Assembly: GCF_030247185.1 (NCBI RefSeq) | Contig: NC_080570.1 | Location: 152,099,641-152,163,640 of the forward strand | DNA from: Malaya genurostris | Lineage: Eukaryota; Arthropoda; Insecta; Diptera; Culicidae | Direction of reading: 5' to 3' | Length of the DNA: 64,000 nucleotides | Shown here: piece after piece, positions 1-9,649 of the stretch | How the letters are laid out: each line of letters opens with the position of its first letter | Numbering within the stretch: position 1 is the first letter of the stretch | The notes under the pieces: generated by a model | Databases searched by the model: none | The model's input: the letters and a program-made list of their open reading frames with translations, nothing else | What the model was told of the DNA's origin: nothing | Made by a program: the position numbers and the translations under genes

Positions 1-50
1 TAGGACCATTGTTGTTCCTCTTGTATATAAATGATACAGGTAGTACCATA
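1..50 (+). pseudogene. Non-LTR retrotransposon reverse transcriptase scrap
   Basis: From base 3 the plus strand reads GPLLFLLYINDTG, which resembles the segment just before the YADD box in Jockey/I-type LINE reverse transcriptases. The reading is lost within about 20 codons and the window edge cuts the other side, so only a fragment is visible. The call rests on one short motif. Confidence 0.5.
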
Positions 51-1258
51 TTCAAGACTAGACTACGGTACTTTTTTTAGACAGAGATTAAACGAAATTT
101 GTATATTGTTATCGTTATTTATGTGTGTATAAATATAGTTAAACTTCAACAGTTTTTTCTTATTATCAGTTAGTTTTAGTATTCATTGTGGATCCCTTAA
201 AAAAGATTCAATTCCACTGGGAGTAAATAGTTTTTTTTAAAGATAATATATCCTTCTCCGCCGGTTAAGAGCAGGGGTTTCTTTATAGAGCTTTTTGGTG
301 TGGGGGAGTGTGATAGGCAAATTGAAAAAAAAATTGGACAAAAAAACAAACTCAAAAAGTTTAGTGCAGTTTACTTGAACAGAAAAAAAACAAGTTTAAA
401 AAATAAGATGAACCTAAAAACCTGGGACGCACTGTTTTCTGAGGATTCGGAACCGTGAGTCCAACGTTCAAATTATAGAGTTCGGAAAAAGTTCATTTTT
501 TGCTTTTCGAAGATCCGGCCAGAAGTCAAATTGGTCTCCATCCGTGCAAAATCATTCGCGAATTTTATCGGTTGACAATGAGTCAGACAGAGAGAGAGAG
601 AGAGAATGAGAGTAAGCTAATCGAATCAATCTATACCTGACAAGTTACTACGTAAAGCTACTGTATGTTCTAACGGAGTCTAATCTGTTGAACATTCAAC
701 GCAGAATACATCAAGAAACCGATAGCCATGATGGCGGCACCCAACGCGGATATCGGGAATCAGTTCCGGCTAGAACTGGCATGTTTTGTAACATGTCTTC
801 GATGAAGGTACGCGCGATAACGATTATCAGCGGAAAGGGAGTTTGATAGAATGAAACAAAAAAAAAGAAAACAACAACAACAGAACAATTCACAGCACTC
901 CAATCAGATTCCATTATCGATTATCACGCCGGTTTTTTTTTGCAATTTAATAAGCAGTTCTCGGACTCGTAGGTGTTTTGGTGGCAGCACTCTTCGGTGA
1001 CACTCAAAAGCGAAAGCGGCAGTTTGGCGACAAGAAATGTCACTTGCTCGCGCGGCGTGTTCAAATTTCGGATGTCTGCAAATGAAATGTTTCATTTTTA
1101 TCGATATTCCGATAGCAAGTAGCATGACTTTTTCGGGCATGTTATCGGATGGAATTGATTTTTATTTTTTGTTTCGAGTGATAAGACTTCGATACCGAAC
1201 CAGTTTCGGTCTAAATGTTGAATGTTTCCGATTAGTACGTAATCAAAGGTGACTCGCC
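51..1258. other. Non-coding upstream region of the first hydroxylase gene
   Basis: No convincing gene. The stretch is AT-rich, holds a short AG microsatellite near 590, and leads into the 5' UTR of the gene starting at 1259. A promoter is expected in the last few hundred bases, but I see no clear TATA box or initiator to place it. Confidence 0.5.
587..605 (+). repeat. (AG)n microsatellite
   Basis: An uninterrupted run of AG dinucleotides of about 19 bases. Confidence 0.85.
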
Positions 1259-2960
1259 ATGGCTGCAACAAGTGCCGTTGTTTGGTTGTTTCTGCTGCTA
1301 GGAACAACCAACCATTTCCTAGTGGCGACGACGTCGGCGATGGAAAATCCTAGCGAATTCTACACGTCCGTGGTGAACATGGAACATCTGTTGGACAGCG
1401 AACAGGCCATCCTGAAGAGGTTGGACAAATATATTCGGTTGTCGGAGGAGAAAATAAAGTTCCTGAAAAAGCAACTCGCCAAACTGGAGAGTGACGTCGA
1501 AGGTGCCTCGAAGAACCGGATCTCCTTCCTATCGAATCCGATCAATGCATTCCTGATGACGAAACGGTTGGTGACGGATTACGGAAAGATCGATGAATTC
1601 ATGAAGATGGACGTGGGTGTGTCGTTGATTGATAACTCAACGATGCTACCGACGTACGACGACTACTGGGGTGTCGCGGAAGCACTGGGAAATCTCCAGC
1701 ACGTCTATCAGCTCGATACGGCCGAATTGGTTACGGGCCGAGTTCGTGGTAAGATCACCGGGCGGGAATTGACAGCCGATGAGTGTTTTCGGGTTGGTTC
1801 GGCGATGGGTCTAGCGAAACAGTTCAAGTACTCGATTTTGTGGCTGGAGGAATCGCTTCGACGATGGGAATGGGAAGATTCGCCGGGAATTAGCAAGTCG
1901 GAAATTCTGGATTTCCTATCCTACTCACTGGCCGAGGATGGTCACTATGAGGAGGCACTGAAGCGAACGAATGAACTGCTTAAAATTGTACCTGATCATG
2001 CCAATGGTCTAAATAAGAAGAAAGTTGTGGAAGAATGGCTGGAACACGTCAAACTGCACGGACCAAAACCGAGCACCGACGTCGATCGAGGATTGTACGA
2101 GGCCCTGTGTCGAGGAGATCACCAAAGACCGATCGCTGATTGGTCCAAGATGCGTTGCCGGTACGAGTTCGGCAGGACTCCCTTCCTTCGGATTGCTCCG
2201 TTCAAACTGGAAGAGGTAAGCTTCGACCCGCTGATTGAAGTTTACCACGACGTGTTGTCCGACAAGGAAATCGAGAAACTGTTGTCATTGGGTAGACCGA
2301 AAATTAGACGATCGATGGTCGGTGAGAACAGTAACAAGGAAGTGTCAAAGTCCCGAACGAGTCAGAACGGTTGGCTGGATGACGGTGAACATCCGTTGGT
2401 GCGAACGGTGACCCTTCGGACGATGGACATCAGTGGTTTGGATGATAAAGGATTCGAGTCACTGCAGATTAACAACTACGGTATCGGAGGTCACTATCTT
2501 CCGCACTACGACTGGACACGACCGGATGGTGACAAACCAGTGTACGAGGAATTGGGTTTAGGAAATCGAATCGGCACGGTGATGTATTATGTGAGTGTAG
2601 AAATTCAACGTCCGATGCGTGGATTGATGATCGATTAAATCTTTTCCTGAATTGTAGCTTAGTGATGTCGAACAAGGAGGAGCAACCGTTTTCCCTCTGC
2701 TTGGAGTGGGTGTGTTCCCGAAGCGAGGATCGGCCATTTTCTGGTACAACCTACATCACAACGGAACCGGAGACGAGCGAACGCTGCACGGTGCCTGTCC
2801 GGTTCTGATCGGTTCCAAATGGGGTATGTGAAACTAATCGAATCGTGGCACGACATCGATTTATTTTTATTTTTTCTTTGTTTTAGTCGCCAACAAATGG
2901 ATTCACGAATACCATCAGGAGTTCCGGAGACCTTGTGAATTGCAAGCGGAAAAAATATAG
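1259..2960 (+). CDS. P4HA: Prolyl 4-hydroxylase subunit alpha, copy 1
   Basis: Catalytic alpha subunit of procollagen-proline 4-dioxygenase, which hydroxylates proline in collagen-like chains in the ER using Fe(II), 2-oxoglutarate, O2 and ascorbate. The family acts as a complex with protein disulfide isomerase. Exons are 1259-2590, 2658-2823 and 2887-2960; introns of 67 and 63 bp begin GTGAGT and GTATGT and end in AG. The protein has 523 residues, close to the usual 520-540. Residues 1-27 form a signal peptide. The N-terminal half holds the dimerisation helices and the peptide-substrate-binding region with a TPR-like helix pair near 215-250. Iron ligands His416 and Asp418 lie in PHYDW, and the distal ligand His488 and 2-oxoglutarate-binding Lys498 lie in exon 2 (LHGAC, SKW), with family-typical spacing. 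The start is the first ATG of the frame, in context gccATGg, directly before the signal peptide. A paralogue lies 6.7 kb downstream. Very sure. Confidence 0.97.
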
Positions 2961-3346
2961 CAAATATATAACACATGAGATACGGTTTTTTGTCTATAAA
3001 CTGAATGCCTAAACTGACCGTCTTAAATAACATGCACCAATATGTCTTCCTCATAGTAGTCAATTAAAAATACCAAAGGCTTATTACCATCAACCAATCA
3101 ATAGTCGTAAGCCTTCGTATTTCTATGCATTGGTTTTGCATGATACGCTTTGTGCGGTGATTATTTCAATTCATGCGTTTGGAATTTTGCGGCGCCTTAT
3201 TTTGGCACTGAATTTTACCTTAATGCTCGTTCATACCAAACATATTTGAAAACTTAAACTTTGAGTTATTTTCTGATATCCCATACTACTGAAAATTTTA
3301 TCATAAATTTCTGAACATATTTCCGATGGTGTGGAGAAGGAATTAT
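2961..3346. repeat. 3' flank with truncated copy of the 1.1-kb dispersed repeat (family D)
   Basis: After the stop codon come about 250 bases without recognisable content. Bases 3220-3345 then match the segment of the 46372-47505 repeat around 47335-47455, with shared words such as GAAAATTTTATCATAAA and ACATATTTCCGATGG. Only this piece is present. Confidence 0.55.
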
Positions 3347-3418
3347 GTTTATTTAAAAGATATTTTTATTCAGGCCTATTTGCATACAAGCTTTTACATG
3401 GCCGATTGAGCCGATTTT

Positions 3419-4203
3419 TTAAATAAAAGATTTTTTTGAATTGGATCTCGTTGTCACCCTTTTTCTAGAGGGAGAGGAGCTTCCATTTCCCTCCTGTGAG
3501 GATTGAGGGGCACTTTGTTCGTGGCTCGTCTCGTCATCCATTGCTGCATCGGTGGTATTGTTGTTGGTTTCCGCCTTCTTTTCGTTTTCCTCATTGGTCG
3601 CAGTCGCAGAGTTCGTTGCTAGTTGCTGTAGTTGCGCCTGATTGTACATTGATTGCAGTTGCTGGGTTGGTTGGAGGGTGAGTTGTTAACTGCAGCTGGT
3701 GTATTTTGTTCTATAGAGGATACTGATGGTTTCGTTGAAGGGGATGCTTCATTGTTGTTGATGGCTGTCACAGGTGTACTAGGGTTGCTTGGGGTTGATG
3801 TGAAGAAAGCACCGTTGTTCTTTGGTGTAGTTGTCTCCTTGTCCAGTTTATCACATGGCTTACCGTAGTGAACAGCTTTTTGGCAATATTGACATGTGGC
3901 CATCTGATTGTCATAGGTAACAAGTGATTTGCACGGAATTCTTGTATCTTGACCGAAAGTCACATAAGAATGTACACTGGAATCTTTTATGCGAATTTAC
4001 GTACCGCATAAAAAAAAATCGCATAACTCTGAAAATTCGCATAAAAAAAAACCGCAAAACTCTGAAACTTTCAAGATGCATTTGCTCCTTAAGCAAACCT
4101 TCAAGTTCTCGTATCGAAGGTCGAATTTTGCACTGCCTGAAGTCAACAACAATTGTATTCTTTCGTGTCGGCGGTAGCTTTTGTTCGTTTGATTCACTCA
4201 TTT
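3419..4203 (-). pseudogene. Gag-like ORF, disrupted
   Basis: The reading frame starts MSESNEQKLPP at 4201 and matches the intact Gag-like protein for about 43 residues. It then runs into MITE sequence (RFFFMR repeats). It recovers from about 3965 as TFGQDTRIPCKSLV, through the zinc knuckle CQYCQKAVHYGKPC, to a Ser/Asn-rich end RKRVTTRSNSKK. At least one frame change lies near 3640. It cannot make the full protein. Confidence 0.75.
3975..4069 (-). mobile_element. TA-inserted MITE with hairpin core, one end only (family M)
   Basis: The terminal CACTGGAATC next to TA at 3973-3974 matches the family end CACTGAGGTC. Inside are the diagnostic units tttcagagttatgcgg in inverse orientation. The opposite terminal repeat is absent: the element ends at a junction inside the Gag-like ORF, so a deletion removed it together with the adjoining Gag codons. 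Confidence 0.7.
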
Positions 4204-4290
4204 CGAGGTCTATTGTTCACTACTGAAAAATGTGTTGTACTAGTGATTTTCTCAAACTCAGTCCAGCAAAAAACTTCAAATCGAGCCCTA

Positions 4291-5306
4291 CACTGGAAAA
4301 AAAATCGATTTTAAAATAGTAGTTAATTTAGAAAAAAAACACCATTTTGATTTTAATGAAATTTTGTCCCAAGAGAGGAAATGGACACTCTTGAAGACAG
4401 CAAAAATTCTGATAGGTATATAAATAAGCTTTCTCCGTTTTCTAACAGATGGCGTAGCTTGATATTTATGTCAGTCCGTACCTTTCCAAATATGTATTGG
4501 AAAGGTCGAACAGTTTCAGAATCAGTATGTGTCAGGCGCGAAACCAGAACATTTTTTCGGAGAGGGTTTCAGGACAAGATAATTAGTTTCCGTTCCATAA
4601 TTACATACATTTTTTTTTTGGATAAGATAGAAATATTTTTCATTCTATAACTGACTTAAATATGACGAGTTTCGCGCTAAATCATATTTACAGTTGACAA
4701 AAATTTCTCAGATTTGAATGAAACCCTCTAGACATGTAGACTTTGGTGGTCCTAAAATGTCACATTGCATACTTCATATACTCAAAATTTATCTGGACTG
4801 TCTTTTGAAAAGGGTCAAACTTTTTTTTAGACTTTTTTGTTCAAATAGTCGACGAAAATTGACAAAGCCTACAAAAAAATATCATGCCATTGATTTTCAC
4901 AAAATCAGTCAAATTTTCCAATGAAAATATTGAAAAACTTCCATATCGAAAAAAAAAATTGAAAAGATTGACTTTAAAAAATTTAAAATCAATTTACATA
5001 AAAAAAATTTTACAGTGTCTTTTTATCGGAAACTTAATCTAAACAAAAAGCCATAATGATCCAAAAATATCAATTTGTGAGAAGATTTCCCAGAATACTG
5101 GTTACCCGATATTTGCAAAAAATAATCAATAATGGACAAGAAAAAGTTTTAGGTGGGAACACCCTTTTTCCTTAAATCTGCCCACCTTACAATACATGGA
5201 CGGTTGGAAGGGACCATAATGGCCTACCTTGGGACAAAGTTTTATTGAATTCGAACGTGATGTTTTTTTTTAATTTTGAAAACCGATCTTGTTTTCAGTG
5301 TAGAAT
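4291..5306. mobile_element. AT-rich MITE-like element (family S), copy 1
   Basis: The left end reads CTACACTGG followed by an A-rich run and, about 80 bases in, TTTTGTCCCAAGAG. The right end carries the inverse, CTTGGGACAAAG near 5230 and CAGTGTAGAATTC at 5299. This gives long degenerate terminal inverted repeats. No coding content. An internal copy of the same end at about 5000-5020 suggests a composite or nested pair. Boundaries are approximate. Confidence 0.55.
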
Positions 5307-5699
5307 TCGAATAGAGAAATTTCGGACAAAATTGTATTCGGAATTGGCAGCACATAGACTTTACCACAAAAAGCCACTTTGCTCACGTTATTTTTCCAAA
5401 ATTGATGAAAACAACTAGACAATTTTACCAATGTTTTGCAAATTATTGGAATAGAAAAATGAAAAATCATACAAAAAAATTGTTGTACTGGTGATGTTCT
5501 CAAAACAAGTCTAATTCTCGAATGAAAATAATGAAAATATTACTAATCAAATTTTACACTAAAAAAAAAAATTATTTTAAAAATTTAAAGTCAAATAAAA
5601 AAAACGCCATTCTTTATTTGAATGATTTTTTTTCCAAACATAGATAATTATGTTCCCTAATAACCTAAAACTAAAACTTTTTCTGACAATTATACTTTC

Positions 5700-6825
5700 C
5701 AGTTCGGTTTCACATCTCATCCAAGTCAGTCGATAAACCAAAACCGCTTACGTTCGGGACAGAAGAAGCAAAGTATAGTATTGTGTAGTGAACAATAGAA
5801 CGATCTCGAAATGAGTGAACCAAACGAACAAAAGCTACCGCCGACACGAAAGAATACAATTGTTGTTGACTTCAGGCAGTGCAAAATTCGACCTTCGATA
5901 CGAGAACTTGAAGGTTTGCTTAAGGAGCAAATGCATCTTGACATTAAACGTGTGCATTTACTTCAATGCAATAAGACAAATAATGTTGTTTACATCCAGT
6001 TTTATAAAGAATTGGATGCAATTCAATTCGCAAAAGACAGTAACAATGTGCACTATGTGGAGCACGAGAACATTAAGTACAACATTCCAGTATATATGGA
6101 AGATAGTGCTATAGAAGTGCGTGTGCATGATCTTCCCTCAAGCGTCATCGATCATTATATTCGCAAAACCATGTCCCAATACGGAGAGATTCTCTCTATC
6201 GAAAAAGAAAAGTGGAAGAATTTGGTATTCTATTCTATTCGCTTGAGGAGGCCTATACCTTCTTATGTGACTTTCGGTCAGGATACAAGAATCCCGTGCA
6301 AATCACTTGTTACCTATGACAATCAGATGGCCACATGTCAATATTGCCAAAAAGCTTTTCACTACGGTAAGCCATGTGATAAACCGGACAAGGAGACAAC
6401 TATACCAAAGGACAACGGTGCTTCCTTTACACCAACCCCAAGCAACCCCAGTACACCTGTGACAGCCACCAACTACAATGAAGCATCCCTTTCAACGAAT
6501 CCATCATCATCCCCTATAGAACAAAGTACACCAGCTGCAGTTAACAACTTACCCTCCAACCAACCAGCAACTGCAACCAATGTACAACAAGGCGCAACTA
6601 CAGCAACTAGCAACGAGATCAACAACAATACCCCGGCAATGGATGGCGAGACGAACCACGAACAAAGTGCCCCTCAATCCTCGCAGGAGGAAAATGGAAG
6701 CTCCTCTCCCCCTAGAAAAAGGGTGACAACGAGATCCAATACAAAAAAAAATTTTATCTGAAAACTCAGCTAAATCGGCTTGTACGCAAATAGGCCTGAA
6801 TAAATTATCTTTTAAATAAAAAAAA
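5700..6825 (+). mobile_element. Complete Gag-only non-LTR-type retroposon
   Basis: A 1,126-bp unit flanked by the perfect 9-bp direct repeat TATACTTTC (5691-5699 and 6826-6834). It begins CAGTTCGG, which resembles the initiator-type start of Jockey-clade elements, has a 111-bp leader, one ORF (5811-6761), a short 3' UTR with GAATAAA, and ends in an A-rich tail (taaataaaaaaaa). Target duplication plus A tail are what LINE-style target-primed reverse transcription leaves. There is no reverse transcriptase or endonuclease, so it must be mobilised in trans (inference). Relatives lie at 3347-4223 and 39840-40265. Confidence 0.8.
5811..6761 (+). CDS. Gag-like zinc-knuckle protein of the retroposon (ORF1 only)
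   Basis: An intact 316-residue ORF. Residues 1-45 are basic and polar. About 45-150 alternate strands and helices in a way that suggests RRM-like RNA-binding folds, as in LINE ORF1 proteins (inference). Residues about 180-195 hold CQYCQKAFHYGKPC, a CX2CX4HX4C zinc knuckle, the nucleic-acid-binding module of Gag proteins. The last 110 residues are low complexity, rich in Ser, Thr, Asn, Pro and Gln, ending in a basic patch RKRVTTRSNTKK. The ATG is the first in the unit, 111 bases from the element's 5' end. The likely role is packaging element RNA into a ribonucleoprotein. It could also be read as a domesticated host gene, but the retroposon boundaries argue against that. Confidence 0.75.
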   Translation: MSEPNEQKLPPTRKNTIVVDFRQCKIRPSIRELEGLLKEQMHLDIKRVHLLQCNKTNNVVYIQFYKELDAIQFAKDSNNVHYVEHENIKYNIPVYMEDSAIEVRVHDLPSSVIDHYIRKTMSQYGEILSIEKEKWKNLVFYSIRLRRPIPSYVTFGQDTRIPCKSLVTYDNQMATCQYCQKAFHYGKPCDKPDKETTIPKDNGASFTPTPSNPSTPVTATNYNEASLSTNPSSSPIEQSTPAAVNNLPSNQPATATNVQQGATTATSNEINNNTPAMDGETNHEQSAPQSSQEENGSSSPPRKRVTTRSNTKKNFI

Positions 6826-7328
6826 TATACTTTCTGTAAATATCGGGCAACTAGCAACGGTGAAATTTCCTCCCAATTTTAATGGAATCTTAAATGCTTA
6901 TGACTTTCAGGTCAGTTTAGTTTTGAATAAAAAGATACCGGATAAAAACTCAGTTTGGACAAGAAATAGTTTTTGTTCGAAAAACTTTTTTTTCTTGAAT
7001 GTACGTACGATCGGTTGATAGAGAACTTAATCACCAATCTTGGGACAAAATTTTATCAAAATCAATAACGGGTTTGTTTTGTAAATCGATTTAAAATTTT
7101 AAATAATTTTTTTTCAGTGTAGGACTCGATGAGGATTTGTTTCAGCTCTTTGAAAAAATAGGTTAAAAATGTTTAGCTCTTTTCAAAACATAGTCTGGAT
7201 CAATTTTGGAAAAAAAACAAAGTATGCAAAGTGACTTTTTGACCCAAAGTTTACACACTCATAAAGTTTTATTCAAATCAGAGACGGTGCTGCCAACATT
7301 TGTTCGCGTTGGCCTGAAATACGTCATA

Positions 7329-8257
7329 CGAGGTCTGTTCAAAAAGTTCCCGGAATTTTTTAATTGCGCGCGTCTGGAGAGTCCGGTGGTCAAAAATTTT
7401 GTTTTATTGTGTTGGTACATATGTCCCTAATGTATGGTGAAATTTTCAGCTGTATTCATTGTTTACATTCTGTCTTGTAGCGGCTGGTGTAGACGTGTTT
7501 TTTTGAGCTCGGCGATTTTTGTTAGTTTAAACAATGGAAGAATTGAAGAGTCAAAGAATTTGTATTAAATTTTGCGTGAAAAATGAAATAAAGTGTAACC
7601 AAGTGTGCGAAATGTTACAGAGAGCCTACGGTGAGTCTGCTATGAAAAAAAAACAAGTGTTTACGAGTGGTATAAGCGTTTCCAAGATGGCCGCGAAGAC
7701 GTTGAAGACGACGAACGCTCCGGTCGACCCAGCACGTCAATAATCGATGAAAATGTGGGAAAAGTGGAAAAAATGATTATGGATGATCGCCGAATCACTA
7801 TTAGAGAAGTTGCTGATGAAGTTGGCATATCAGTTGGCTCATGCCATCATATTTTTTCAAATGTTTTGGGCATGAAACGAGTGGCAGCAAAATTCGTTCC
7901 AAAACTACTGAATTTTGATCAAAAAAACAAACGCATTACAAGACTTTACTCATGCCCCAACCTCCTTATTCACCAGATATCGCTCCGTGTGATTTTTTCC
8001 TGTTCCCAAAGTTGAAGAGACCCATGAAAGGACAGCGTTTTTCATCGATTGAAGAGATAAAGGCAGAATCGCTGAGAGTGCTACAGAGCATTACAAAAAG
8101 TGACTATCAGGGGTGTTTCGAAGACTGGAAAAAACGCTGGCATAAGTGTATTATATCTAGGGGGGATTACTTTGAAGGGGACCATATAGATGTAGACGAA
8201 TAAATAAATATTTTTTTAGAAAAATGAGAATTCCGGGTACTTTTTGAACAGACCTCG
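7329..8257 (+). mobile_element. Mariner-like transposon, internally deleted
   Basis: A 929-bp unit with 29-bp terminal inverted repeats (starting CGAGGTCTGTTCAAAAAGT) that differ at one base, flanked by TA at 7327-7328 and 8258-8259. These are the marks of the Tc1/mariner superfamily. The well-preserved ends suggest fairly recent movement, which for a defective copy needs a transposase supplied elsewhere. The interior codes a damaged transposase. Confidence 0.92.
7534..8203 (+). pseudogene. Mariner transposase, frameshifted with central deletion
   Basis: The N-terminal helix-turn-helix half reads MEELKSQRICIKFC, then shifts frame near 7665. It continues as VGKVEKMIMDDRRITIREVA to LLNFDQKNKR near 7930. 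The next segment is PPYSPDIAPCDFFLF, which holds the third catalytic Asp of a DD34D site. The roughly 130 residues between, with the first two catalytic aspartates, are gone. The C-terminus ends near 8203. Cannot encode an active enzyme. Confidence 0.88.
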
Positions 8258-8301
8258 TATGTATATAGAGAAGAGTTTCCATAACATAATTATTTTTTTT
8301 A

Positions 8302-8395
8302 AGTTTCAGGAGGGATTTGAACCCTAAATTGCCCTCGGCATCATAAAGCTAAAGCAGTGTGCCTTGTATTAAATACAATTTTGAATGAAAAATAT
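8302..8395 (+). repeat. 3' terminus of a non-LTR retrotransposon
   Basis: The word GGCATCATAAAGCTAAAGCA followed by GTGTGCCTT and an AT-rich tail matches, in inverse, sequences at 29935-30010 and 52285-52355. All three have the tail on the same side of the motif, so I read it as a shared LINE 3' end. A tRNA-like B box (ttcaaatccc on the minus strand) is also present, so a SINE is the alternative. Confidence 0.45.
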
Positions 8396-8627
8396 TTTAA
8401 AATCGATTTTTTTCAGTGTAGGATTAGATAAAACCAATAGCACCAATGGAACTTTCGGGACATGTGAACTTTGTCATAGAAAGGCATTTTGCATACGGTG
8501 TATTTCCAAAATTGACGAAGAATCTCTTTTAAAAAGGATCCAACTTTATTGTCAATTTTGTCAAATGGTTGTAGTCGAACGATGGTACATCCAACAAAAA
8601 TGTGTATACAAATACTGAAAAAAATCC

Positions 8628-9093
8628 TACACTGGAAAAAAAGATTTTAAAAAATTTTTTAAGTCGATTTACAAAAAAAAAACAATATTTTTGAATTTAA
8701 TGGAATTTTGTTTCAAGAATTCATGTTCTTTAGCAACCGTTCATACACAACAAATTGGCACTAATAAAGGGAAAACAGTTTTTCAAAAAACGACTGACTT
8801 TTTTTCTGAGTATCTTTTTCATGGAAAACTAAACTAAACTGAGAGTCAAAATCATCCGAGAATTTAATGACGCTCAATTTGTAGGGAGATTTCACCCCAC
8901 AGTTGCAAAAAGTATCAGTGCAGTACAAGAAAAAATTTTCCTTGCATGTTCCCATCTTGCAATTTAAGGAGAAGAGAACTAGTATAATAGTTTTGAATAG
9001 TCACCATTTTAGCACCATTTCCTGCCAATCTCATCTTCAAATGCGAAATCCGATGATGCGAAAGAAATCATGTGACTTTTAGATTTCAGTGTG
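8628..9093. mobile_element. MITE-like element (family S), copy 3
   Basis: It starts CCTACACTGGAAAAAAAG, has the internal word TTTTGTTTCAAGAATTC, and ends near TTTCAGTGTGGAAG at 9082. It resembles the elements at 4291 and 5554. Just before it, 8375-8425 is an inverse solo end (CAGTGTAGGATTAG). Non-coding. Confidence 0.5.
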
Positions 9094-9649
9094 GAAGTAA
9101 GCTTCCTGTGTTTGCCAAAAGATGACACCACCGGTAGGATTACGGGCAGAAATATACGATTTTTGGAGTCAAATTAAACGATCAATTAAATCCGGATAGG
9201 TGATGGATTTCAGCCGTTTTTTTTAAATAGGAAATGGAGCATTCAAGTGAAGACGACCTAGGACTAAGTGAGCAAATTTCTGAAAATAATTTACGTAACC
9301 GTAGCTTTAAATTTCGAATGCAAACCTTTTAAGAAACACTCTCGAGCAATGTCCGGTAATTCGACTGACTATTTTCCGTCTTTAATCTTCGGGGGATTCT
9401 CCAGAAGGGCGCACCACTCAACGCATGTTGACAAAAAACATCGTCGTCATCAGGTCGAAGTTGATGTTCGATTTTCGATAACCGAAATCAAACTGGGTTT
9501 TTCTCGTCGATCTTAAATTAGCGTTGTGAGTTCCCTTTATCGCTGAATTAATTTATTGTTCTGGAGATTAGAATGCAATGTCGCATGGCTTATCTGAGGC
9601 GACCGGTACCGTTTGGGGCCCAATCAGTACATTCAGTACTAAAACGACA
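9094..9649. other. Non-coding upstream region of the second hydroxylase gene
   Basis: No gene or repeat recognised. It should carry the promoter and 5' UTR of the gene at 9650; I cannot place the start site. Confidence 0.5.

Larger units (their letters stand above)
3347..4223 (-). mobile_element. Gag-only retroposon, damaged copy 1
   Basis: Minus-strand relative of the intact element at 5700-6825. It shares the leader (gtgaacaatag before ATGAGTG), the first 43 codons, the zinc-knuckle region, the Ser/Thr/Asn-rich tail and the 3' UTR, including GGCCTGAATAAA. The middle of the ORF, which codes the RNA-binding-like region, is missing and replaced by one end of a TA-inserted MITE at 3975-4069. 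The 5' leader is shorter than in the intact copy. No target duplication was found. The neighbouring sequence at the 3' end is another dispersed repeat. Confidence 0.75.
5554..7122. mobile_element. MITE-like element (family S), copy 2, split by the Gag-only retroposon
   Basis: An end-like word TTACACT with A-rich run occurs at 5553, and the matching inverse end, CTTGGGACAAAATTTT near 7039 with CAGTGTAGGAC at 7115, closes the unit. The retroposon at 5700-6825 with its target duplications sits inside, so it inserted after this element. The left end is weak. Confidence 0.4.

Noticed and set aside
5811..6761. Gag-like ORF as a host zinc-finger gene
   Set aside because: It lies within a unit with target duplication and A-rich tail, and has decayed copies elsewhere in the window.
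9578..9649. Upstream in-frame ATG of the second hydroxylase gene
   Set aside because: It would place 24 polar residues before a clear signal peptide; copy 1 starts directly at its signal peptide.
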